From: an uncultured Massilia sp.
GTDB lineage: Bacteria; Pseudomonadota; Gammaproteobacteria; Burkholderiales; Burkholderiaceae_D
Assembly (NCBI RefSeq): GCF_913773735.1
Contig: NZ_CAJYEB010000030.1
Coordinates: 175,341 to 239,340, forward strand
DNA length: 64,000 nt
Reading direction: 5' to 3'
Below are positions 1 through 8,722 of this stretch, piece by piece. A model generated the notes under the pieces. It made no database searches and was not told the DNA's origin. It was given only the letters and a program-made list of their open reading frames with translations. The position numbers and the translations under genes are program-made. The first letter of the stretch is position 1, and each line of letters opens with the position of its first letter.

Positions 1-684
1 CTCACCAGCCTGGCCACGATCCAGCAGAAGCTGGCGGCCGTCGCGTCCCAGATCAGCCAGGTCGTCGGCACCTATGCGCTCAACTTCGGCCGCAACACGC
101 TCGACTTCCTGGTCAGCCTGACCGTCATGCTGTACCTGCTGTTCTTCCTGCTGCGCGACGGCGACCACCTGGCGCGGCGCGTGCGCCAGGCCGTGCCGCT
201 GGGCCGCATCTACAAGCAGCGCCTGTTCGACAACTTCACCACCGTGATCCGCGCCACCGTCAAGGGCAACGTGCTGGTCGCCGCGGCGCAGGGCGCGCTG
301 GGCGGCATCGCGTTCTGGTTCCTCGACGTGCAGGGTCCGCTGCTGTGGGGCGTGGTGATGGCCTTCCTGTCGCTGCTGCCGGCCGTCGGCGCCGCCCTCG
401 TGTGGGCGCCGGTCGCCATCTACTTCATGGTGTCCGGCTCGCTGTGGGAAGGCATCGGCCTGATGGTGTATGGCGTACTGGTGATCGGCCTGGTGGACAA
501 TGTGCTGCGCCCGATCCTGGTCGGCAAGGACACCAAGATGCCGGACTATATCGTGCTGCTGTCCACGCTGGGCGGCATGGCGCTGTTCGGCCTGGACGGT
601 TTCGTGATCGGACCGGTCGTCGCCGCCCTGTTCATCGCGGCCTGGGACCTGTTCGCCTCGGCCGAGGAATTTCACTCGGAATGA
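1..684 (+). CDS. AI-2E family transporter (PerM/YdiK-like), 5' end outside window
   Basis: The frame is open from base 1 and ends at 684, so the N-terminal part lies upstream of the window. The visible 227 residues contain several hydrophobic helices and the family's C-terminal pattern: a loop with PLGRIYKQRLF, a helix with WFLDVQGPLLWGVVMAFLS, and the end DNVLRPILVGKDTKMPDY followed by GFVIGPVVAALF. These are characteristic of the AI-2E exporter/PerM permease superfamily of inner-membrane proteins. The substrate cannot be told from sequence; members include autoinducer exporters and Na+/H+ antiporters. Confidence 0.88.
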   Translation, partial: LTSLATIQQKLAAVASQISQVVGTYALNFGRNTLDFLVSLTVMLYLLFFLLRDGDHLARRVRQAVPLGRIYKQRLFDNFTTVIRATVKGNVLVAAAQGALGGIAFWFLDVQGPLLWGVVMAFLSLLPAVGAALVWAPVAIYFMVSGSLWEGIGLMVYGVLVIGLVDNVLRPILVGKDTKMPDYIVLLSTLGGMALFGLDGFVIGPVVAALFIAAWDLFASAEEFHSE

Positions 685-688
685 GCAC

Positions 689-733
689 GCATGCACCACC
701 GACGAACATATTGTGCGTCATGACAGTGCATGC
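689..733. other. 8-bp inverted repeat between permease and receptor genes
   Basis: GCATGCAC at 689-696 is matched by GTGCATGC at 726-733, separated by about 29 nt that are AT-richer than the neighbours. There is no T-run, so it is not a standard intrinsic terminator. It could be a weak terminator for the upstream gene or a regulatory site; this is not resolved. Confidence 0.3.
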
Positions 734-784
734 CTAGAGCTTATCTTCTAAGTCGTTGCGGTTATGCGACATAGGATTTGTTGC

Positions 785-821
785 CCTGAGACTAATTGAT
801 TAGCATTCAATTTTTCTCAGG
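785..821 (+). promoter_or_regulatory. Leader inverted repeat over the receptor's Shine-Dalgarno, with Fur-box-like core
   Basis: CCTGAGA (785-791) pairs exactly with TCTCAGG (815-821), and the second arm includes most of the AGGAG Shine-Dalgarno (819-823) of the receptor gene. Between the arms lies a small palindrome, CTAAT-TG-ATTAG (92-103 plus offset 0). The AT-rich centre, with GAT-tAg-CATT around 98-107, also resembles a degenerate Fur box, which would suit a TonB-dependent receptor. An SD-masking hairpin and a Fur operator are competing explanations. Confidence 0.4.
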
Positions 822-830
822 AGAGCACGA

Positions 831-3218
831 ATGAAATTGACCCCGATCCGCCAGGCCATCGTGCTTGGCCTGACTGGCGGTGCGGCGCTCGCTCTCGCGC
901 CTGCCGCCTTCGCCCAGACTTCCACGCCGGCCGCCAGCGACGCCGCCATCCAGAGCGTGAACATCGTCGGCTCGCGCCGCGTCGGCGCCAGCTCGGCCAT
1001 CGACACGCCGGTCCCGGTCGACGTCATCCCGATGACCAAGGTCGCCGAACAGGGCGGCCAGTTCGACCTGGCGCAGACGCTGACCAACATCTCGCCCTCG
1101 TTCAACTCGACCCGCCAGACCGGCGCGGACGGCGCCGACCTGGTCGATTCCGCCGCCCTGCGCGGCCTCGGCTCGGACCAGACGCTGGTGCTGATGAACG
1201 GCAAGCGCCGCCACACGACGGCGCTGGTGAACCTGTTCGGCGCGCGCAACCGCGGCAATACCGGCACCGACATGAACGCCATCCCGCTGCTGGCGATCAG
1301 CAACGTGCAGGTGCTGCGCGACGGCGCCGCCGCGCAGTACGGCTCCGACGCCATCGCCGGCGTGATGGACATCCAGCTGAAGAAATCCCTGGGCTGCGAA
1401 TCGGTGCTCGGCGGCGGCCAGTATTCGGAGGGCGACGGCACCAACTGGCTGGCCTCGGCCTACTGCGGCGTGGCCGTCGGCGGCGGCGTGCTCGGCATCA
1501 CCGGCGAATACCTGGACCGCGGCCGCTCGAACCGCGCCGAAGCCGACAACCCGCGCATCATCGGCGACTCCAAGGTCAAGAACAAAACCGTTTACCTGAA
1601 CGGCGAATTCCCGGTCGGCCCGGGCAAGCTGTACCTGACGGCCGGCGCCCAGGACCGCGACGCCTCGTCCGCCGCCTGGGCGCGCGGCGGCATCGGCTCC
1701 GACGACATCCCGTCGCGCAACTCGGCCGCGATGTACCCGGACGGCTTCGTCCCCTTCATCGACGCCACCGTCGACGACCGTTACGGCACCGTCGGCTACC
1801 GCGCCCGCTTCGGCGAATGGGCCGGCGACTTCTCGCAGACCTATGGCGCGAACCGCATGCGCTACACCATCGCGCACACGCTCAACGCCTCGATCGCCAA
1901 CCTGGACCTGATCAACGGCGGGCGCGGCATCAGCCCCTCGCAATTCGACGCCGGCGGCTTCGAGTTCCGCCAGGCGACGACCAACGCCGACTTCAGCCGC
2001 TTCTACGACGGCGTGCTGGGCGGCCTGAACGCGGCCTTCGGCTTCGAATACCGCAGCGAACAGTACAAGATCTTCGCCGGCGAGCCGGGCTCCTACATCG
2101 ACGCCGACGGCGTCGGCTTCGGCGGCAATGCCGGCAGCCAGGGCTTCCCGGGCTTCCAGCCGGGCGACGCCACCAAGCGCAAGCGCCACAGCACCGCCGC
2201 CTACCTCGACTTCGAGGCCGACGTCGCGCCGCGCACCAAGCTGCAGGCCGCCGTGCGCCACGAGCGCTATTCCGACTTCGGCTCCACCACCACCGGCAAG
2301 CTGGCCGGCTCGTACAAGCCCACCGACGACGTCCTGCTGCGCGCCTCGGCCAGCACGGGCTTCCGCGCGCCGTCGCTGCAGCAGGCCTACTTCTCGTCGA
2401 CCTTCACCGACTTCGTCAGCGGCGTGCCGCTCGACGTGGTGCTGGCGCCGAACGGCGGCGCCGTCGCCAACGCGGCCGGCATCCCGAAGCTGAAGGAAGA
2501 AAAGTCGAAGAGCTTCACGCTGGGCGCGACCTGGACGCCGACCGCGGCGATCTCGGTGACGGCCGACCTGTACCAGATCGGCATCGACGACCGCATCGTG
2601 CTGTCGGGTCGCTTCGACGCCGACAACTACCCGGCGCTGGGCGCGATCCTGCAAAGCCTGGGCGTGGGCCAGGCCCAGTTCTTCGTCAACTCGGTCGACA
2701 CCCGCACCCGCGGCCTGGACCTGACCGCCTCGCACCGCATGCCGCTGGGCGGCGGCCGCCTGAACACCTTCCTGGCCATGAACTTCAGCAAGACCGAAGT
2801 GACCGGCGTGCACGCGCCGAGCGCGCTGGCCGGCTACGAGGACGTGCTGCTGTCCGAGCGCGAGCGCCTGTTCATCGAACAGGGCGGCCCGCGCCGCAAG
2901 GCCACGCTGGACTTCGACTACATCCTGGGCCGCCTGGAGACGGACTTGCGCATCGTCAACTACGGTCCGCAGACGCTGGGCACCTTCTCGGGTCCGCCGG
3001 TGCCGAACCAGTACTACAAGTCGAAGACCTCGGCCGACCTGGCCTTCACCTGGTCGTTCACCGAAAAGACCAAGCTCACCGTCGGCGGCACCAACATTTT
3101 CAACGTGCATCCGACCGAGCAGGATCCGAACGAGACCGACAACGGCTTCAAGTACGAGAGCGTGCAGTTCGGCCTGAACGGCGCGGCGTATTTCGCGCGC
3201 CTGTCGCACAAGTTCTGA
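831..3218 (+). CDS. TonB-dependent outer-membrane receptor
   Basis: A 795-residue outer-membrane beta-barrel for energised uptake of a large ligand such as a siderophore, cobalamin or saccharide. It has a signal peptide ending AAFAQ (about residues 1-29), then a plug domain with the typical sequence VDVIPMTKVAEQGG, the LRGLGSDQTLVLMNGKRR motif, and VLRDGAAAQYGSDAIAGVMD. The barrel ends in aromatic residue F (RLSHKF), as expected for BAM-dependent insertion. AGGAG lies 7 nt before the ATG. No partner uptake genes are adjacent, so the substrate is unknown. The leader contains an inverted repeat that may control expression. Confidence 0.93.
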   Translation: MKLTPIRQAIVLGLTGGAALALAPAAFAQTSTPAASDAAIQSVNIVGSRRVGASSAIDTPVPVDVIPMTKVAEQGGQFDLAQTLTNISPSFNSTRQTGADGADLVDSAALRGLGSDQTLVLMNGKRRHTTALVNLFGARNRGNTGTDMNAIPLLAISNVQVLRDGAAAQYGSDAIAGVMDIQLKKSLGCESVLGGGQYSEGDGTNWLASAYCGVAVGGGVLGITGEYLDRGRSNRAEADNPRIIGDSKVKNKTVYLNGEFPVGPGKLYLTAGAQDRDASSAAWARGGIGSDDIPSRNSAAMYPDGFVPFIDATVDDRYGTVGYRARFGEWAGDFSQTYGANRMRYTIAHTLNASIANLDLINGGRGISPSQFDAGGFEFRQATTNADFSRFYDGVLGGLNAAFGFEYRSEQYKIFAGEPGSYIDADGVGFGGNAGSQGFPGFQPGDATKRKRHSTAAYLDFEADVAPRTKLQAAVRHERYSDFGSTTTGKLAGSYKPTDDVLLRASASTGFRAPSLQQAYFSSTFTDFVSGVPLDVVLAPNGGAVANAAGIPKLKEEKSKSFTLGATWTPTAAISVTADLYQIGIDDRIVLSGRFDADNYPALGAILQSLGVGQAQFFVNSVDTRTRGLDLTASHRMPLGGGRLNTFLAMNFSKTEVTGVHAPSALAGYEDVLLSERERLFIEQGGPRRKATLDFDYILGRLETDLRIVNYGPQTLGTFSGPPVPNQYYKSKTSADLAFTWSFTEKTKLTVGGTNIFNVHPTEQDPNETDNGFKYESVQFGLNGAAYFARLSHKF

Positions 3219-3247
3219 CCACGTCGCCGCGGCGCGGGCTCGAACAC

Positions 3248-3323
3248 GTCGCCCCGGCGCAGGCCGGGGGCCAATTGCTGCCGACGCATGCGAAATTGGG
3301 TCCCGGCCTGCGCCGGGACGACG
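3248..3323. repeat. Long-armed intergenic inverted repeat, family 1, copy A
   Basis: Arms of the type GTCGCCCCGGCGCAGGCCGG and CCGGCCTGCGCCGGGACGAC flank a central part that contains GACGCATGCGAAATTGG. Copies with near-identical arms lie at 18149-18232 and 36418-36501, each directly after a gene end. It looks like a dispersed non-coding palindromic element that may also act as a terminator for the receptor gene. Confidence 0.8.
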
Positions 3324-3453
3324 GGCTGGCATACGTTGCCACACCCATCTTCACGTATCTACCAAGCATCATCCCTCATCGCACACCAACGTGAAATCGC
3401 ATCCGCAACGGATGTGTTATGTTGATCGGGCCGACGACCAACCACGTTGACCC

Positions 3454-5010
3454 ATGACCGCCACGCTCGCCGACACGATTCCTCCTCACGCCGCAGCGCC
3501 CGCCAACGCCGACACCGCACTCTCCGCCGCCCGCTTCTGGCTGCTGTGCACGCTGGTCGCGCTGCTCGCGCTGGCCCTGCGCCTGCCCACGCTGGCCAGC
3601 CGCTCGCTGTGGCTGGACGAGACCTACAGCGCCTGGTTCGCCGCCGTGCCGCTGCGCGAATTGTGGACCAGCGTGCCGCTGTACGAGACCCATCCGCCGT
3701 TCTACTACACGCTGCTCAAGGGCTGGATCGCCCTGTTCGGCAACGGCGAGGCGGCGATGCGCAGCCTGTCGGTGCTGGGCGGCGTGCTCACCGTGTTCCT
3801 GCTGCCGGCCTGCGCGCGCCTGGCGCGCCTGGGCGGACGGGCCGAGCGCGTGGCCTTGCTGGCCGCGCTGTTCCTGGCCACGAACGCCTACGCCATCAAT
3901 TTTTCCCAGCAGGCGCGTCCCTACGCCCTGCAGGCGCTGAGCGGCGGCCTGGCCGTATTTTTCGCGGCGATGCTGGTGCGCGAACTGGCACATCGGCAGC
4001 CTCAGGAACGCCTGCGCACCTGGATCGTGGGCCTGGCCCTGTCGGCCGGCGTCACGCTGTGGCTGCACAACACCGGCATCTTCGCCGCCTTCGGCATCTG
4101 GACCGGCATGACGGCCGCGCTGCTGCTGGCGGTGCCAGGCCCGCGCGGGCGGCAGGCGCTGGCCGTCGCCGCGGCCGGCGTCGGCGCCCTGCTGGTGTGG
4201 TCGCCGTTCATCCCGATACTGGTGCAGCAGAACGCGGCCATGGCGCACCTGTCGTACTGGATCCGCTTCAAGCCCGCCAACACCATCGCCGCCTGGAGCG
4301 TGATCAGCGGCGCGCCCGTCATGCACTATCCCGTCGCGCTGCTGGTGCTGCTCGGCTTCGCCTGGCTGTGGAAGCGCGCGCGTGCGCACTTCTGGCTGCT
4401 GGGCTGCGTGCTCGCCCTGCCGATCCTGGCGCTGGCCGGCTACAGCCTGCTGGTCAAGCCGGTCTTCCTGTCGCGCGTGTTCGAGTGGCTGGCGCCGCTG
4501 GGCATGGTGCTGGCGGCGCTCGGCGTCTTCTCCCTGCGTCCGCGCTGGCGCCTGCCGGCCATCGCCGTCATCCTCGTCCTGTCCGCGTGGTCGGTGGCGA
4601 ACTTCTACCGCTCGCAGACCGAGAACTGGCGCGAGATGCTCGCCGGCCTGGCGCACGACAGCCGCCCGGGCGACCTGGTGCTCGCCTTCCCCAACGAAGT
4701 GCAGATGCCCGTCACCTACTACATGAAGCATGCCGGCGCGCCCTCGGTCACCTACCTGCCGGGGCCGTTCCCCGCGCTGGGCCTGGACCGCCGCTACACC
4801 GGCAACTCGGGCGCGCCGAACATCGCGCGTGAAGACATCGACCACCTGCGGGAACTGCTGCCGCGCTACCGGCGCGTGTGGCTGATCGAGCGCCTGGCGA
4901 ACCTGTACGACCCGGACGACCTCGTCATGCGGGAACTCGGCGGGCGCTACCGGCTGGTGAAAAAAATCGACGGCATCGGCGGCACGATCCGCCTGTACGA
5001 GCGTCCCTGA
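3454..5010 (+). CDS. Glycosyltransferase family 39-type membrane protein (ArnT/PMT-like)
   Basis: A 518-residue polytopic inner-membrane protein of the GT-C fold, which transfers a sugar from a polyprenyl-phosphate donor to a periplasmic acceptor. The N-terminal luminal-loop motif WLDETYSAWF gives the family's acidic pair D55-E56. It is followed by ETHPPFYYTLLKGW, the usual HPP-type motif, and about ten hydrophobic helices up to residue 390. The C-terminal 120 residues form a soluble domain. It is a single gene between repeats, so no pathway context indicates the acceptor. Confidence 0.85.
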   Translation: MTATLADTIPPHAAAPANADTALSAARFWLLCTLVALLALALRLPTLASRSLWLDETYSAWFAAVPLRELWTSVPLYETHPPFYYTLLKGWIALFGNGEAAMRSLSVLGGVLTVFLLPACARLARLGGRAERVALLAALFLATNAYAINFSQQARPYALQALSGGLAVFFAAMLVRELAHRQPQERLRTWIVGLALSAGVTLWLHNTGIFAAFGIWTGMTAALLLAVPGPRGRQALAVAAAGVGALLVWSPFIPILVQQNAAMAHLSYWIRFKPANTIAAWSVISGAPVMHYPVALLVLLGFAWLWKRARAHFWLLGCVLALPILALAGYSLLVKPVFLSRVFEWLAPLGMVLAALGVFSLRPRWRLPAIAVILVLSAWSVANFYRSQTENWREMLAGLAHDSRPGDLVLAFPNEVQMPVTYYMKHAGAPSVTYLPGPFPALGLDRRYTGNSGAPNIAREDIDHLRELLPRYRRVWLIERLANLYDPDDLVMRELGGRYRLVKKIDGIGGTIRLYERP

Positions 5011-5064
5011 GTCGTCAGTCACTCCGGCGCAGTGTCCACCCTCGCCGACATCCAAGGAGAAAGC

Positions 5065-5826
5065 ATGAACCGTTTTGCAGAAAAAACCGTCCTCGTCACC
5101 GGCGCCGCCTCCGGCATCGGCCTGGCGGCCGCCCGCCGCTTCCTCGACGAAGGCGCCCGTGTCGTGATGCTCGACATCGACGATGCCAGCCTCAAGAAAG
5201 CCGCCGCCGCGCTGCCGCAGGACCGCGTGCTGGCGCACGTCGGCGACACCGCCGACCAGGCGACCGCCGCCGCCGCGGTGAAGGCGGCCGTCGACCGCTT
5301 CGGCGGGCTGCACATCCTGGTCAACAACGCCGGCGTGGCCAGCGAGGGCGACATCATGAAGACGAGCGAAGCCGACTTCGAACGCGTCATGGCCGTGAAC
5401 GTGACCGGCTACTTCCACATGGCGAAGGCGGCGATGCCCGAACTCGTGAAGACGCGCGGGTCGATCGTCATGACCTCGTCCGTCTCGGGCCTGGGCGGCG
5501 ACTGGGAGATGTTCGCCTACAACACGTCGAAGGGCGCCGTCAGCAATATGGTGCGCGCGATGGCGATGGATGCGGCCAAGGATGGCGTGCGGGTCAACGC
5601 GGTCAATCCCAGCTTCACGAAGACCGGCATGACCGAGGACATGGTGAGCGATCCCGAACTCGTCGCCAAGTTCCAGGAACGCATGCCGCTGGGCGCGCCG
5701 GAGGATCCGGACGGCGTCGCGGCGGCGATGGCGTTCCTGGCCAGCGACGATGCGCGCCTCATCACCGGCGTCAACCTGCCGGTGGATGCGGGGCTGCGGG
5801 CGTCGAACGGGCAACCGGCCCAGTAA
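5065..5826 (+). CDS. Short-chain dehydrogenase/reductase
   Basis: A 253-residue classical SDR. The N-terminus has the nucleotide-binding TGAASGIG motif (12-19), then NNAG in the middle, and the catalytic YNTSK (Y152, K156) after SSVSG. An acidic residue after beta-2 (MLDIDD) suggests NAD+ preference. The start at 5065 is chosen because AAGGAGA lies directly before it; an in-frame ATG 33 nt upstream has no such site. The substrate is not evident. Its stop is one base from the convergent VOC gene. Confidence 0.9.
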   Translation: MNRFAEKTVLVTGAASGIGLAAARRFLDEGARVVMLDIDDASLKKAAAALPQDRVLAHVGDTADQATAAAAVKAAVDRFGGLHILVNNAGVASEGDIMKTSEADFERVMAVNVTGYFHMAKAAMPELVKTRGSIVMTSSVSGLGGDWEMFAYNTSKGAVSNMVRAMAMDAAKDGVRVNAVNPSFTKTGMTEDMVSDPELVAKFQERMPLGAPEDPDGVAAAMAFLASDDARLITGVNLPVDAGLRASNGQPAQ

Positions 5827-5827
5827 T

Positions 5828-6226
5828 TCACGCCTCGGGCGCCGCCCAGACCAGGTTCCACAGGTGGCCGTCGAGGTCCTCGAAGCCCTGGTCGTACATG
5901 ACGCCATGGTCTTCCGGCGGATGCGGCGTGCGGCCGCCGGCGGCGACGGCCCGGGCCACCAGGGCATCGACTTCCTCGCGGCTGTCGCAGCGCAGGCAGA
6001 TGACGACTTCATTGGCGTCCCTCGCCTGCGCGACGGGCTTGTCGATCAGCGAGGCGAAGAACGCCTCGGTCGTCAGCATGGCCTGGATGGTGTCGCCGGC
6101 GATGCGCATGCACGCCGCGTGCTCGCCGCTGACCCGGTCGTCGAACGTGAAGCCGAGCGCGGCAAAGAAGGCCCTGGACTTGTCCAGGTCCTTCACTGGC
6201 AAATTGAGGATGATCTGCTGTTTCAT
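5828..6226 (-). CDS. VOC (glyoxalase/bleomycin-resistance fold) family protein
   Basis: A 132-residue single-module vicinal-oxygen-chelate protein. It begins MKQQIILNLPVKDLDKSRAFF and ends FEDLDGHLWNLVW, the usual two beta-alpha-beta-beta-beta halves. The latter motif carries the conserved Gly-His-Leu-Trp. Members with this layout include PhnB-like and lactoylglutathione-lyase-like proteins of varied or unknown reaction. It is convergent with the SDR gene and the function is not further predictable. Confidence 0.88.
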   Translation of the reverse strand: MKQQIILNLPVKDLDKSRAFFAALGFTFDDRVSGEHAACMRIAGDTIQAMLTTEAFFASLIDKPVAQARDANEVVICLRCDSREEVDALVARAVAAGGRTPHPPEDHGVMYDQGFEDLDGHLWNLVWAAPEA

Positions 6227-6532
6227 CGCGATTCCTTGGTTGGGGTGGGATGGGCCATCGGTGCTGCAATCCAGCGACGGATGACGGGGGGCGATATCGA
6301 CACGCTTGCCAACGAAGTCTTCCGACGTGGAGGGAGTGGCGTGTGGCGGACGGCGCGACCGGTGAACGGGCGAAGGCCTCGTTGGATTCCCGTGCGTTCA
6401 TCGTGCTTCCCGCTCGTCACATGCGTCGGAAGGCAGGGACGAGGCTGTGTTGGCGCAAGCTGGAGCACGTTGTCCATGGTTGATTGCGGTCGAGTGTACG
6501 TGTCTTGCGGGGCGGCTTTCGAGCCGAAGCCG
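6227..6532. other. Intergenic stretch without a recognisable gene
   Basis: About 305 bases between two minus-strand genes. Open frames here have no convincing start, ribosome binding site or protein-like composition. Composition drops from the local norm and continues low through the next gene, suggesting DNA of different origin. Confidence 0.4.
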
Positions 6533-7156
6533 TCATTGGTTGTGACGCTCACCCGTTGCGCAGTCGGCCGGAATGAGACGTCGGCGTCCCTCCGCCTCGT
6601 AGTCTTCAAGACTTTGCAGTCCAATCGCTAGCCGACGTTGCTTGACCAACGCCAGGTCATCGACTTCGCTAAGCACCAAATGGCAGCGATCTGGCTGCGA
6701 GAACTGTGTTCCATACTCTTGCGGCCGGTGTTCGTTGGTTGCGATACGGTCGGCAAGGTAGGCAAGATCACGGGGTGCTGCGATACCGGCCTTGACAGAT
6801 GTTTCCAACATCCCTCTCGCAAGACGCTGGAACTTGAGATCGCTGTCAGCGTGTTGGGCCAACAGCCAAGCGCTGTGACTGGCTTCTTTCGTCTTGGGCC
6901 AACCGCATGCTCCGATGATGTCTTTGACCTGCTTCAGATTTTCAGCATCGATGTCGCGCCAGCGCTTCTGTAGGGCATCGTGATCGGCAGTCCAGAATTT
7001 CAAATTCTGATTGAGCGATTCCCATTCTTGTCGGATTTTCTGATCCGCACTGGCCAGGCCGTTCAGTTGATCGCCGACGTCTTTACAATCGACCGTGCCG
7101 GCTTGAGCCTGAAACGCAATGACGAGTAAGCCGACGAGGATGATTCTTATCTTCAC
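6533..7156 (-). CDS. Exported DUF6624-type protein
   Basis: About 207 residues. A GTG start at 7156 places a signal peptide (MKIRIILVGLLVIAFQAQAG) at the N-terminus; an ATG 36 nt upstream is possible but adds a charged prefix. The C-terminal half has WLLAQHADSDLKFQRLARGML, then DLAYLADRIATNEHRPQEYGTQF, a pattern typical of DUF6624 proteins, whose role is unknown. Base composition and codon use are visibly AT-richer than the flanking genes, a possible sign of transfer. No operon partners. Confidence 0.7.
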   Translation of the reverse strand: MKIRIILVGLLVIAFQAQAGTVDCKDVGDQLNGLASADQKIRQEWESLNQNLKFWTADHDALQKRWRDIDAENLKQVKDIIGACGWPKTKEASHSAWLLAQHADSDLKFQRLARGMLETSVKAGIAAPRDLAYLADRIATNEHRPQEYGTQFSQPDRCHLVLSEVDDLALVKQRRLAIGLQSLEDYEAEGRRRLIPADCATGERHNQ

Positions 7157-7342
7157 TAGAAGCTTTCCATGTTCTTGGGCTGGTGTCCGCACCTGGCCGA
7201 TACCAGGCGGCCATCATCAGCCAGTGTATGACCCCGTTGCTTTCAAAGCAACCAAGCAACCAAGCAACACCCACGTACCGATCCCGAGCGCCCCGACAAC
7301 AACCCCGCATTGCCGGCTTGACCACGCCACGCCGACGATGCT

Positions 7343-7367
7343 ACTGTACCAACAATACTAGTACAGT
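7343..7367. promoter_or_regulatory. Palindromic operator of the YtrA-type regulator
   Basis: Perfect 7-bp inverted repeat ACTGTAC (7343-7349) and GTACAGT (7361-7367) with an 11-nt AT-rich spacer, 19 nt before the regulator's start. Operators of YtrA-subfamily GntR regulators are palindromes with GTAC-containing arms, so autoregulation of the regulator-ABC operon is the natural reading. Direct binding is inferred. Confidence 0.65.
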
Positions 7368-7386
7368 TAAATCACCAAGGTATCCG

Positions 7387-7800
7387 ATGACCCGACGCTC
7401 CCCCCTCATGCTGCAGATCGTCACAGGCGATCCACGCCCCATCGTCCGCCAGATCGGCGACGGCATCAAGCGCCTGATCGCCAGCGGCGACCTGGCCGCC
7501 GGCGCCGCCCTGCCCAGCGTGCGCGGCCTCGCCCAGCAGCTGTCGATCAACCCGAACACGGTCGCCAAGGCCTATGCCGAGCTGACGGCGGAAGGCTGGG
7601 TGCACGCGCGCACCGGCCTGGGCCTGTTCGTGGCCGAGCAGCGCCAGCGCCTGTCCGACGCCGAGCGCGGGCGGCGCCTGGACGAGGCGGTCGACCGCTT
7701 CGTCAGCGACGTCATCGGCCTCGACTACCCGGCCGAGACCGTCGTCGAGCGCGTGGCCGGCGAACTCGCGCACTACGCCACCGGAAGGAAAAGCGCATGA
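7387..7800 (+). CDS. GntR-family regulator, YtrA subfamily
   Basis: A 137-residue repressor with a winged-helix N-terminal domain: IVRQIGDGIKRLIASGDLAAG, LPSVRGLAQQLSINPNTVAKAY as the recognition helix, and a wing ending GLGLFVAE. Only a short C-terminal extension (about 50 residues) follows, characteristic of the YtrA subfamily, which usually controls a neighbouring ABC transporter. AAGG precedes the ATG. It overlaps the next gene by 4 nt (ATGA), so it is translationally coupled to the ATPase. Confidence 0.9.
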   Translation: MTRRSPLMLQIVTGDPRPIVRQIGDGIKRLIASGDLAAGAALPSVRGLAQQLSINPNTVAKAYAELTAEGWVHARTGLGLFVAEQRQRLSDAERGRRLDEAVDRFVSDVIGLDYPAETVVERVAGELAHYATGRKSA

Positions 7801-8714
7801 GCGACTACGTCATCGAGACCGAGGACCTGTGCCTCTACTACAAGCGCAAGCCGGCCCTCGACCGCCTGAACCTGCGCCTGCCGCGCGGCGGCATCCACGC
7901 CTTCGTCGGCGCCAACGGCGCCGGCAAGTCCTCGCTGTTTCGCGTGCTGCTCGGCTTCGAGCCGGCCAGCAGCGGCAGCGCGCGCGTGCTGGGCCACGAC
8001 TGCGCGCGCCTGACGCCCGCGCTGCGCAGCCGGATCGGCTTCGTCAACGAGGAACACACGCTGCCCGCCTGGATGCGGGTGCGCGAGCTGGAAGGCATGC
8101 AGCGGCGCCTGTACCCGCGCTGGAACGGCGCCCGCTACGACGAGGTGCTGTGCCACTTCAACGTGCTGCCCGGGCAGCGGGTCGGCCAGCTCTCGCGCGG
8201 CGAGCGCGCCGGCCTGAACCTGGCGCTGGCGCTGGCGCAAGGTCCGGAACTGCTGATCCTGGACGAGCCCACGCTGGGCCTGGACGTCGTCGCCAAGCGC
8301 GCCTTCCTCGAAGCCATGCTGCAGGCGACCGTCGACGACGACGCGACCATCGTCTACTGCTCGCACCAGATGGACGAGATCGAGCGCGTGGCCGACAACC
8401 TGGTCATCCTGGAGCACGGGCGCCTGCGCACCATGAACGGCCCGGACGACTTCTGCGGGCGGATCCGCCTGTGGGTGGCGGAATTCCCGTTCAAGATGCC
8501 CGCCGAGGTGCGCGGCCTGCCCGGCGTGCTGCAGCTGCAGCACATCGAAGGGCTGACGCACATCGTCGTGTTCGACCAGGACGACGGTATCGAAGCGCGC
8601 CTGAAGCTGCTGGGCGCGCGCACCGTGCAATCGATGCCGCTCGGCCTGGACCGCGCGGTCAACGCCTTCCTCTCCCGTGGCCACGCCGGCGAGCGCCTGG
8701 CGCGCGCCGCATAA
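7797..8714 (+). CDS. ABC transporter ATP-binding protein
   Basis: A 305-residue ATPase. Walker A is GANGAGKS (about 39-46), the signature is the variant LSRGERAG, Walker B is LLILDEPTLGLD, and the switch His is in YCSHQMDEIERVAD. The C-terminal 80 residues form the extension seen in BcrA/YtrB-type exporter ATPases. It is coupled to the upstream GntR gene by ATGA overlap and followed after 8 nt by the membrane partner. Family analogues take part in export or defence against antimicrobial peptides and cell-wall stress; that role is inferred here. Confidence 0.93.
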   Translation: MSDYVIETEDLCLYYKRKPALDRLNLRLPRGGIHAFVGANGAGKSSLFRVLLGFEPASSGSARVLGHDCARLTPALRSRIGFVNEEHTLPAWMRVRELEGMQRRLYPRWNGARYDEVLCHFNVLPGQRVGQLSRGERAGLNLALALAQGPELLILDEPTLGLDVVAKRAFLEAMLQATVDDDATIVYCSHQMDEIERVADNLVILEHGRLRTMNGPDDFCGRIRLWVAEFPFKMPAEVRGLPGVLQLQHIEGLTHIVVFDQDDGIEARLKLLGARTVQSMPLGLDRAVNAFLSRGHAGERLARAA

Positions 8715-8722
8715 GGATCACC

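Noticed and set aside
807..3344. Long open frame antisense to the TonB-dependent receptor
   Set aside because: The translation is Arg/Ala/Val/Gly-rich without domains. It arises because GC-rich codons leave few stops on the opposite strand.
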